Shown here: piece by piece, positions 1 through 5,222 of the stretch
Position numbering within the stretch: the stretch's first letter is position 1
Layout: the number at the start of each line of letters is the position of its first letter
DNA from: Chitinophagaceae bacterium
GTDB lineage: Bacteria > Bacteroidota > Bacteroidia > Chitinophagales > Chitinophagaceae
Reading direction: 5' to 3'
NCBI GenBank assembly: GCA_003455235.1
Contig: DMRT01000237.1
Location: forward strand, 1 to 8,380
Length of the DNA: 8,380 nucleotides
The notes under the pieces: generated by a model
The model's input: the letters and a program-made list of their open reading frames with translations, nothing else
The model's database searches: none
Told to the model about the DNA's origin: nothing
Program-made: the position numbers and the translations under genes

Positions 1-410
1 GGCAGTATGCATACAAACTGTCGCCCGTTGCTTATCCGCCCGATCAGCCAACCGCGTTTAAAATAAACGGGGTGCCGGATATTCTAGATATTGGAAATAA
101 TAAATTACTGGTAATTGAACGCTCTTTTTCAACCGGCCGGCTAGCCTGCACCATCAAATTATTCGTGGCAGACCTGGAAGGGGCTACAGACATCAGCAAT
201 ACTGTATTGAAGAACAAAACAGATTTTGTGCCCGTATCCCGGAAGCTGCTTTTGAATATGGATGACCTGGGAATGTATACCGATAATATCGAAGGTGTCA
301 CCTTCGGGCCCGTATTGCCCAACGGACACAAAACCCTTCTATTTATTGCCGATAATAATTTTAACCCCGTGGAGAAAGCACAGCTGTTGCTGTTTGAAGT
401 GCTGGAATGA
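1..410 (+). CDS. Phytase-like esterase, C-terminal part (5'-truncated by window)
   Basis: The frame is open from base 3 to the TGA at 408-410, giving about 135 residues of a longer protein whose start lies outside the window. An in-frame GTG at 72 is internal, because the family-like sequence QYAYKLSPVAYPP continues upstream of it. The segment resembles the C-terminus of the 'esterase-like activity of phytase' family (PF13449). It shows VPDILDIGNNKLLVIERSF (a propeller blade with the LLVIERSF strand), then LFVADLEGATDI, then LLNMDDLG...DNIEGVTFGP, and finally the LLFIADNNFNP...LLLFEV closing strands. Such proteins are usually secreted or periplasmic beta-propellers. The enzymatic role is inferred from family naming and the true substrate is uncertain. 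The next gene, an exported S1/P1 nuclease, starts 40 nt downstream on the same strand, so the two may be co-transcribed. Confidence 0.85.
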   Translation, partial: QYAYKLSPVAYPPDQPTAFKINGVPDILDIGNNKLLVIERSFSTGRLACTIKLFVADLEGATDISNTVLKNKTDFVPVSRKLLLNMDDLGMYTDNIEGVTFGPVLPNGHKTLLFIADNNFNPVEKAQLLLFEVLE

Positions 411-450
411 TTAAAAGAAATACATTTTTAGTTTAAATAAATTCAGTAGT

Positions 451-1242
451 ATGAACAAACAGTTTAAAAAAGCAGCACTGCTTGCTTTCTTTTTTTATCT
501 CCCCGTATCGGGCTTTAGCTGGGGCGCATTAGGCCACCGCATTGTTGGGCAGATTGCTGATACTTATCTTTCCCGCCAGGCTAAGCGGGAGATTCAAAAG
601 ATTCTCGGCACGGAATCCATCGCCATTACCAGCACCTGGCCCGACTTTATTAAAGCCGATTCCAGCTTTGCTTATCTTAATACCTGGCATTACATCAACT
701 TCAGGTCCGGCATGTCTGAATCTGATATAAAAAATTACCTCGCTGCCGATACGGCTACTGATGCCTACACCAAGATCAACTGGCTTACAGAACAACTTAA
801 AAATAAAAGCCTGGATCAGGATAAGCAACTCATGTACCTGCGGCTGCTGATACATATTGTTGGCGATGTTCACCAGCCCCTGCACACCGGGAGGCCCGAC
901 GACCGGGGTGGCAACGGCATCCGGCTCAGCTGGTTCAACAACCCCTACAACCTGCACCAGGTATGGGACGACCGGCTGATTGACCTCCAGGACCTGAGTT
1001 ATACCGAGTATGCTGCAGTGATCAATCATACAAGCAAAGAGCAACGCAAACAGTGGCAATCAGAACCCGTCAGCGAATGGATCTGGCATTCGTATCAGCT
1101 GGCAGAAAATATTTATGCCAATGTAAAGCCGGATGATAAACTTGGGTATCCTTATAATTATAAATACATCAGCGTGGTTAACCAGCAGCTGCTGAAAGGC
1201 GGAGTACACCTTGCGGGACTATTAAACGAAATCTTTGGCTGA
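451..1242 (+). CDS. Secreted S1/P1-type zinc nuclease
   Basis: A complete 263-residue protein. Enzymes of the S1/P1 family cleave single-stranded DNA and RNA to 5'-mononucleotides and have 3'-phosphomonoesterase activity, using three zinc ions. Residues 1-23 form a signal peptide (MNKQFKKA, hydrophobic LLAFFFYLPVSG). Cleavage before W24 would expose the N-terminal tryptophan that ligates zinc in this family. All nine expected zinc ligands are visible with family-like spacing: W24, H29, D65, H80, H135, D139, H145, H169 and D173. The hallmark blocks are WHYIN (79-83), HIVGDVHQPLH (135-145) and NLHQVWDD (167-174). The length is close to that of P1 and S1 enzymes. It is likely periplasmic or secreted. 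The 40-nt upstream gap contains only a one-mismatch -7 box (TACATTTT, 421-428), so expression may depend on the preceding gene. It converges with the PurF-like gene, 57 bp apart. Confidence 0.95.
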   Translation: MNKQFKKAALLAFFFYLPVSGFSWGALGHRIVGQIADTYLSRQAKREIQKILGTESIAITSTWPDFIKADSSFAYLNTWHYINFRSGMSESDIKNYLAADTATDAYTKINWLTEQLKNKSLDQDKQLMYLRLLIHIVGDVHQPLHTGRPDDRGGNGIRLSWFNNPYNLHQVWDDRLIDLQDLSYTEYAAVINHTSKEQRKQWQSEPVSEWIWHSYQLAENIYANVKPDDKLGYPYNYKYISVVNQQLLKGGVHLAGLLNEIFG

Positions 1243-1299
1243 TTGAAACAATGGTATGATGCTGAAGAACACAGTCGCACAAAATAAAAAACACCAACC

Positions 1300-3147
1300 T
1301 TAATATCCCCGTACATTCTTCCCTTCCATGTAATTCATGAAGGCTTTGTTGCATACCCGGTTGCCGCCGGGTGTGGGGTAGTTGCCGGTGAAATACCAAT
1401 CGCCCAGATTCGTTGGACAGGCTTCATGCAATGATTCAATGGTTTGATAGATCACAGAAACAGGAATGTTCAGACCGGCAGGGGTGATCAGCTTTGCAAT
1501 TTTGTCCGAGATCTGTTCCGTGGTAAAAGACTTATAAATATGACGCACCACGTTTTCGCTGTGTAACTGGTTATTGCGCTGCATCTCCTTGCATTTGTTC
1601 AGCAAGGTATTCAGTAATTCCTGCTGTCCTGTATCGTGCAACAACTCCACCGCTGCCCGGAAGGCAATAAAATCACCCAGCTTGCTCATGTCGATGCCGT
1701 AGCAATCCGGGTAACGGATCTGGGGTGCGGAAGAAACAATAATGATCTTTTTCGGCTGCAGCCTCGACAACATACGCACAATACTTTCTTTCAGCGTGGT
1801 TCCCCGTACAATACTGTCGTCGATCACCACCAGCGTATCCGTGTTCTTGCGTACGGTTCCGTAAGTGATGTCATATACGTGCTGCACCATTTCATTCCGG
1901 CTGCTGTCTTCGGTGATAAAAGTTCTTAGCTTAACGTCTTTGATGGCGATCTTTTCGATCCGGATCTTCCGGTTCACCATCTCTGATAGTTTCTCTTCAT
2001 CAAAATCCTTGTTCCAGCTTAATATCCGTTCAATCTTGATTTTATTCAGGTAATCCTCTGCTCCTTTTATCAGCCCGTAGAACGCCGTTTCCGCCGTGTT
2101 CGGGATAAAGGAGAAAATAGTATTCTTCAGGTCGTAATCAATGGCTTTTAAAACCGTGTCGCTCAGGTTATAACCCAGCGATATTCGTTCCCGGTAAATT
2201 TTTTCATCACTGCCACGGCTGAAGTAAATGCGTTCAAAGCTGCAGGCCTTCCGTTCTTTGGGTTCTACAATCTGTTCAATGCTGCAGGCGCCATCGGCCT
2301 TCACCACCAGGGCACAACCCGGCATCAGTTCTTTCACTTCATCTTCACCCAGGTTGAATGCGGTGCGTATGGCCGCCCGTTCGCTGGCTGCAACAATCAC
2401 GTCGTCGTTGATGTAATAGTATGAAGGGCGGATACCATGTGCATCCCTCATTACAAAACCATCGCCGTTGCCCAGGATGCCGCTGAAATTAAACCCACCA
2501 TCAAAAAGCGGCACCGCTTTTTTTAATACTTTGACAATATCCATCTGCTGGGGATGTGATTCATCGGCCTTCACCACAAAATGATACAGCACTTCCATCA
2601 TGGCAGCCAGGTCGCTCTGCCGCTGAAATTCCCCCGGGTCAATGTTTACAAGCCCGAACAGTTCCTCGGTATTCACCAGGTTGAAATTTCCTGCCAGGGC
2701 CAGGTTGCGGGCGGGGATGGTATGACGCTTTATGAAGGGATGACAAAATTCAACATTGTTCTTTCCCTGTGTACCATACCGCAGGTGACCAAGCAGCAGC
2801 TCTCCCAGGAAATTAAGATGGCCTTTCATAAGGCCGGGATGATTCTTGATATCGGGTTGATATTTTTCTATTTCATTGATCTCTTTTCCCACCTGCGAAA
2901 AAAGATCGGCAATGGGCTGGTGAGCAGCGCTGCGTATCCGGTGCATGAAAGGATAGCCAGGTTCGGTATTCAGTTTTACGGCAGCAATGCCGGCGCCGTC
3001 CTGGCCACGGTTGTGCTGCTTTTCCATAAGCAGGTACAGCTTGTTAAGCCCATATAAAGCGGTTCCATACTGTTGCTGATAATAACTGAAAGACTTGCGG
3101 AGACGAATGAAGGCAAGGCCACATTCGTGTTTTATTTCGTCGCTCAT
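1300..3147 (-). CDS. Amidophosphoribosyltransferase family protein (long PurF-like class II glutamine amidotransferase)
   Basis: A 615-residue protein with an N-terminal nucleophile glutaminase and a C-terminal type I phosphoribosyltransferase domain, as in PurF, which makes phosphoribosylamine from PRPP and glutamine. C9 in HECGLAF would be the catalytic cysteine after removal of eight residues. Glutaminase motifs are QHNRGQDGAGI (44-54), GHLRYGTQG (120-128, with R123), NFNLVN (154-159) and SD (178-179). RDAHGIRPS (234-242) marks the domain junction. The PRPP loop VVIDDSIVRGTTLK (440-453) and IRYPDCYGIDM (477-487) are intact. It is about 110 residues longer than E. coli PurF. An insertion lies around 365-405, the pyrophosphate loop is divergent (FIPNTAETAF, 347-356), and the C-terminus carries WYFTGNYPTPGG (584-595). 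Many Bacteroidota have such long proteins annotated as amidophosphoribosyltransferase. I leave the symbol blank because it may be a paralogue of the canonical PurF with a different substrate. It has its own promoter (3164-3196). Confidence 0.88.
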   Translation of the reverse strand: MSDEIKHECGLAFIRLRKSFSYYQQQYGTALYGLNKLYLLMEKQHNRGQDGAGIAAVKLNTEPGYPFMHRIRSAAHQPIADLFSQVGKEINEIEKYQPDIKNHPGLMKGHLNFLGELLLGHLRYGTQGKNNVEFCHPFIKRHTIPARNLALAGNFNLVNTEELFGLVNIDPGEFQRQSDLAAMMEVLYHFVVKADESHPQQMDIVKVLKKAVPLFDGGFNFSGILGNGDGFVMRDAHGIRPSYYYINDDVIVAASERAAIRTAFNLGEDEVKELMPGCALVVKADGACSIEQIVEPKERKACSFERIYFSRGSDEKIYRERISLGYNLSDTVLKAIDYDLKNTIFSFIPNTAETAFYGLIKGAEDYLNKIKIERILSWNKDFDEEKLSEMVNRKIRIEKIAIKDVKLRTFITEDSSRNEMVQHVYDITYGTVRKNTDTLVVIDDSIVRGTTLKESIVRMLSRLQPKKIIIVSSAPQIRYPDCYGIDMSKLGDFIAFRAAVELLHDTGQQELLNTLLNKCKEMQRNNQLHSENVVRHIYKSFTTEQISDKIAKLITPAGLNIPVSVIYQTIESLHEACPTNLGDWYFTGNYPTPGGNRVCNKAFMNYMEGKNVRGY

Positions 3148-3163
3148 GATGCAGAGTGAGCCG

Positions 3164-3196
3164 CAAAGTTAAGGCATTGCCGGCAGCGGCAAACAA
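3164..3196 (-). promoter_or_regulatory. Bacteroidota-type promoter for the PurF-like gene
   Basis: On the minus strand TAACTTTG (3171 down to 3164) matches the -7 consensus TAnnTTTG exactly. Upstream, TTTG at 3193-3190 gives an 18-nt spacer to the -7 box, and TTG at 3196-3194 gives 22 nt. Both are within the 17-23 nt range known for the phylum. Transcription should start a few bases below 3164, leaving a leader of about 10 nt before the ATG at 3147. The -33 part lies in the T-tract of the upstream gene's terminator. Confidence 0.7.
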
Positions 3197-3219
3197 AAAA
3201 TCCCGGCGTAGGCCGGGAT
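3191..3219 (-). terminator. Rho-independent terminator of the outer-membrane barrel gene
   Basis: Read on the minus strand, ATCCCGGC (3219-3212) pairs perfectly with GCCGGGAT (3207-3200). The loop is a 4-nt CTAC and the stem is followed at once by TTTTTTGTTT (3200-3191). The 8-bp GC-rich stem with a T-tract is a textbook intrinsic terminator. It lies 20 nt after the TAA of the barrel gene. Confidence 0.9.
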
Positions 3220-3239
3220 CCGTAATATGGTTCGTTGAA

Positions 3240-3956
3240 TTAAAGTCCGCTGATACAGAGCCCCACCTGGAAAAGTTTCACATCAGCAGCCACCCCGTCT
3301 TTGAAGATGTTGTTGAGCTGGTAACTGGCCACCAGGGAGAAATTGCCATAACCCACCCGGGCCGTGGCAGCAATGCGGGTGGAATTGAAAAATGGCTTGG
3401 CGGTTTCCTTGGCCGTGTAATTATAAAGGGTTTTGCCATTCTTGTCCTGCAGTGTTTTTCCCTTGGTATGCACATTCAGCAGGGTACCCACCTTAAAACC
3501 AATGGCTCCTTTAATGGATTTATTATCTCTTTCCGGGTTGGAAGAAAAGCGCAGCTCAATCGGCACCTCCAGGAAAGCCGTGGCGAGCTTGTATTTTTTA
3601 AAACGGTCCAGGCTGTCGAGATTATTGAAAGGCAGCTTATTCGTCTTCGACTTGATATCAATGCTCATGTTTTTAAAGTACATACCGCTGGTACCCACTC
3701 CCAGTCCGAACGCAACGCTGAAACGGGGATCTCCTTTAAACCGCTGGTCAAGCATTACGTACACATTCAGGCCACGGGCCAGTCCTTTCTTATGAGAGCT
3801 AATGCTGTCGGGAGTTCCGATCCAGTGATCAGTGGTTAACTGCAGCATAAAATGATCGCCGGTTTGCGAAGTAAAGCCGATGGGTTTCTTTTTATTTTGG
3901 GCTGATAAACTGAATACGGATACAGAGGCAAGAACAAGAAGTACTATTTTCTTCAT
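3240..3956 (-). CDS. Outer-membrane beta-barrel protein (porin family, PF13568-like)
   Basis: A complete 238-residue protein. Residues 1-19 are a signal peptide (MKKIVLLVLASVSVFSLSA, probably cut before Q20). The mature part alternates polar and non-polar residues in repeated amphipathic strands: about 34-45, 61-73 (RGLNVYVMLDQRF), 79-94 (FSVAFGLGVGTSGMYF), 122-139 (YKLATAFLEVPIELRFSS), 149-165 (KGAIGFKVGTLLNVHTK), 191-214, and a final strand 227-238 (KLFQVGLCISGL). The LEVPIELRF block and the GFKVGTLLN strand are typical of the 'outer membrane protein beta-barrel domain' family common in Bacteroidota. The specific role is unknown; it could be structural or a small pore. It is divergent from the tRNA gene. 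The best -7 candidate upstream is the one-mismatch TTATTTTG (3981-3974, minus), so its promoter is not secure. Transcription ends at the strong hairpin at 3191-3219. Confidence 0.85.
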   Translation of the reverse strand: MKKIVLLVLASVSVFSLSAQNKKKPIGFTSQTGDHFMLQLTTDHWIGTPDSISSHKKGLARGLNVYVMLDQRFKGDPRFSVAFGLGVGTSGMYFKNMSIDIKSKTNKLPFNNLDSLDRFKKYKLATAFLEVPIELRFSSNPERDNKSIKGAIGFKVGTLLNVHTKGKTLQDKNGKTLYNYTAKETAKPFFNSTRIAATARVGYGNFSLVASYQLNNIFKDGVAADVKLFQVGLCISGL

Positions 3957-4003
3957 AATTAATTTTGAAGCTGCAAAATAACGGCAAATAATCTAACGAA
4001 GCG

Positions 4004-4031
4004 TTAAATTAAACGGGTTTGATTATATTTG
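4004..4031 (+). promoter_or_regulatory. Promoter of the CAU tRNA gene
   Basis: TATATTTG (4024-4031) is an exact match to the Bacteroidota -7 consensus TAnnTTTG. The -33 element is weaker: TTA at 4004-4006, with a 17-nt spacer. The predicted start is at about 4035-4038, which coincides with the left edge of the perfect palindrome at 4036-4055, and leaves a 5' leader of about 50 nt to be removed from the tRNA. Confidence 0.6.
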
Positions 4032-4035
4032 CAGC

Positions 4036-4055
4036 CTTATTTACCGGTAAATAAG
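4036..4055. repeat. Perfect 20-bp palindrome at the tRNA transcription start
   Basis: CTTATTTACC is followed directly by its exact reverse complement GGTAAATAAG, with no spacer. In DNA it has the symmetry of a dimeric repressor site. In RNA it would form an 8-bp AU-rich stem with a CCGG loop. It begins 5 nt after the -7 box. No regulator gene is adjacent, so operator function is an inference. Confidence 0.75.
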
Positions 4056-4089
4056 TTCTGTCTTATATATTCTTTCCTTTACAGGGAGA

Positions 4090-4163
4090 GGGCCTATAGC
4101 TCAGCCGGTTAGAGCATCTGACTCATAATCAGAGGGTCCCTGGTTCGAGCCCAGGTGGGCCCA
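4090..4163 (+). tRNA. tRNA with CAU anticodon (elongator Met or Ile2)
   Basis: A 74-nt cloverleaf can be folded by hand. The acceptor stem GGGCCTA (4090-4096) pairs with TGGGCCC (4156-4162), including one G-T pair, and the discriminator base is A4163. The D stem is GCTC/GAGC (4099-4102, 4112-4115). The anticodon stem is TCTGA/TCAGA (4117-4121, 4129-4133) with loop CTCATAA, putting the anticodon CAT at 4124-4126. The T stem is CCTGG/CCAGG around the TTCGAGC loop (4144-4150). CCA is not encoded. The anticodon stem lacks the three G-C pairs of initiator tRNA, so it is not fMet. Elongator Met and the lysidine-modified Ile2 cannot be separated with certainty by eye. The A73 discriminator and the GG-start/CC-end acceptor resemble Ile2 tRNAs. 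Confidence 0.93.
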
Positions 4164-4165
4164 CA

Positions 4166-4199
4166 AAGCGGAATCAAACGGGTTCCGCTTCTTCGTATC
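4166..4199 (+). terminator. Hairpin between the tRNA and the HAD gene (weak terminator or processing element)
   Basis: AAGCGGAA (4166-4173) pairs perfectly with TTCCGCTT (4183-4190) around a 9-nt loop. The stem is followed by CTTCGTATC and then the ATG at 4200. The stem is terminator-like but the T-tract is poor, so partial read-through into the HAD gene is likely. It may also define the 3' end for tRNA processing. Confidence 0.55.
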
Positions 4200-4826
4200 A
4201 TGCACGTAGTAAAAAATATCATCTTCGACCTCGGCGGTGTATTGCTGAACATCGACACCCGTAAAACCGACGAGGCATTTGCGGCGCTTGGAGTAAATAA
4301 CTTCGGCAACAACTATTCCCTGCTCAAGGCCGACCCTCTTTTTGATGAGCTGGAAAAAGGACTGGTTTCCGAACCGGCCTTTTTCGAAGGCATCCGGAAA
4401 CTGAGCCGGCTTTCGCTGACCGATGAAAACATCCGCCATGCCTGGAATGCCCTCATCCTCGATTTCCGCATGGAAAGCCTGCAATACCTGGAGAAGCTCA
4501 AAAGCAGTTACAGCCTGTATTTGCTTAGTAATACCAACAGCATACATCACCGGGCATTTCACCAGAACTTCAGCCGGCAAACGGGCGGGAGAAACTTTGA
4601 TGACCACTTCACCAGGGCATATTATTCACACCAGCTGGGTTTGCGGAAACCAGACAGGGAGATCTTTGATCTGATGCTGACAGACGCCGGCATCCTGGCA
4701 GAAGAATCGTTGTTCATCGACGACCTGCAAAAAAATATAGAAACGGCGGCAGCCCTGGGCATTAAAACCCACCGGCTGCTGGCTGGTGAAGCCATTGAAG
4801 GACTGAATTGGCGGGAACTTATTTAA
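4200..4826 (+). CDS. HAD superfamily phosphatase, YihX-like (HAD-IA)
   Basis: A 208-residue protein. I chose the ATG at 4200 because the in-frame ATG at 4155 lies inside the tRNA, and the protein from 4200 begins correctly with MHVVKNIIFDLGGVLLNID. HAD motifs in order are FDLGGV (9-14, nucleophile D10), LLSNTN (108-113, S110 as motif II), LGLRKP (146-151, K150 as motif III) and FIDD (172-175, D174/D175 as motif IV). The helical cap lies between motifs I and II, about residues 20-95. The DLGGV motif I, SNTN and RKP sequences match E. coli YihX, a glucose-1-phosphate phosphatase, but substrate choice is broad in this family and cannot be read from the sequence. No -7 element is visible between the tRNA and the ATG, so it probably depends on the tRNA promoter. 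Its TAA overlaps the end of the opposing small gene by 8 bp. Confidence 0.92.
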   Translation: MHVVKNIIFDLGGVLLNIDTRKTDEAFAALGVNNFGNNYSLLKADPLFDELEKGLVSEPAFFEGIRKLSRLSLTDENIRHAWNALILDFRMESLQYLEKLKSSYSLYLLSNTNSIHHRAFHQNFSRQTGGRNFDDHFTRAYYSHQLGLRKPDREIFDLMLTDAGILAEESLFIDDLQKNIETAAALGIKTHRLLAGEAIEGLNWRELI

Positions 4827-5055
4827 CCTCCTCAAACTCGATATAATCTTCCCGGGCCGGCCTGCTTTTTTCTTCCTTAGGCGCAGAAGAATAGGAGTTT
4901 GCCTGCTGTTTTTTCATGTGCTCGTTCATCTGGCTCTGCATCTCTCCCACCTTCTGTTTCACCTGTTTAGTGGTTTGGTAAACAGGAATAATGAAGTCGA
5001 ATATCAGCTTGTAAACCAGGTACAATAAAAAAAGCTCAAAAAGGACTTTTAACAT
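4819..5055 (-). CDS. Small membrane-anchored protein, DUF4834-like
   Basis: A 78-residue protein starting at the ATG at 5055-5053. Longer in-frame starts reach back over both divergent promoters and add no family-like sequence. Residues 1-26 form one hydrophobic membrane segment (MLKVLFELFLLYLVYKLIFDFIIPVY). It is followed by a charged, probably coiled-coil stretch (about 27-52, KQVKQKVGEMQSQMNEHMKK), a flexible Ser/Pro/Lys linker, and an acidic end, YIEFEEVK. The one-segment architecture and the conserved-looking acidic C-terminus resemble the DUF4834 family of Bacteroidota, from memory and not from a search. Function is unknown. The N-terminus is probably in the membrane with the tail in the cytoplasm. 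A -7 box lies only 4 nt before the ATG, suggesting a leaderless mRNA. Confidence 0.75.
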   Translation of the reverse strand: MLKVLFELFLLYLVYKLIFDFIIPVYQTTKQVKQKVGEMQSQMNEHMKKQQANSYSSAPKEEKSRPAREDYIEFEEVK

Positions 5056-5059
5056 GATC

Positions 5060-5067
5060 CAAAGGTA
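5060..5067 (-). promoter_or_regulatory. -7 promoter element of the small membrane protein gene
   Basis: On the minus strand TACCTTTG (5067-5060) matches TAnnTTTG exactly, and GATC then ATG follow directly. No clear TTG -33 element is present at the usual distance. An alternative one-mismatch box TAATTTTA lies upstream at 5099-5092. Confidence 0.5.
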
Positions 5068-5137
5068 GGAATGAAAGCGACTGACCGTTGTTAAAATTAA
5101 AATAACCGCCGCCCCGGCCTGTTTAGGCCCTACAATT

Positions 5138-5168
5138 TTGGCGGTTACAGGGGAGCAACGTATATTTG
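5138..5168 (+). promoter_or_regulatory. Promoter of the rimP-nusA-infB operon
   Basis: TTG (5138-5140, within TTTTG) and TATATTTG (5161-5168) form an exact match to both Bacteroidota promoter elements, with a 20-nt spacer. Transcription should begin at about 5172-5175, giving a leader of about 50 nt that contains the hairpin at 5189-5212. No further -7 element is seen between rimP, nusA and infB, which supports one operon. Confidence 0.8.
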
Positions 5169-5188
5169 CCCCGGACAAAGAAGCAAAT

Positions 5189-5212
5189 GAAGGGAACGGA
5201 GGCGTTCCCTTC
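5189..5212 (+). promoter_or_regulatory. Leader hairpin of the rimP-nusA-infB mRNA (possible attenuator)
   Basis: GAAGGGAACG (5189-5198) pairs perfectly with CGTTCCCTTC (5203-5212) around a 4-nt GAGG loop. The stem is followed by TTCTTTTATC and then the ATG at 5223. It lies about 15 nt inside the predicted transcript. The 10-bp stem plus T-rich tail looks like an intrinsic terminator placed ahead of the coding region, or a structure controlling ribosome access to rimP. Confidence 0.7.
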
Positions 5213-5222
5213 TTCTTTTATC

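Noticed and set aside
529..1059. A 176-codon minus-strand frame inside the S1/P1 nuclease gene
   Set aside because: The sense protein has all catalytic residues. The antisense frame has no recognisable domain or promoter.
1243..1299. Terminator between the convergent nuclease and PurF-like genes
   Set aside because: A TTTTTTATTTT run is present on the minus strand but no hairpin precedes it, so I do not call one.
3156..3839. A 227-codon plus-strand frame opposite the outer-membrane barrel gene
   Set aside because: It begins across the promoter and terminator region of the minus-strand genes and lacks any motif. The opposite strand encodes a signal peptide and barrel strands.
4155..4199. Upstream in-frame ATG at 4155 for the HAD gene
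   Set aside because: It lies within the 3' arm of the tRNA. The family's N-terminus fits the ATG at 4200.
5116..5129. GGCCT-GTTT-AGGCC inverted repeat between the divergent promoters as an operator
   Set aside because: A 5-bp arm is too short to distinguish from chance without comparative data.
5187..5222. Upstream in-frame ATG at 5187 as the rimP start
   Set aside because: It would turn the perfect 10-bp hairpin into coding sequence and add 12 residues not typical of RimP. It is still possible given the short predicted leader.
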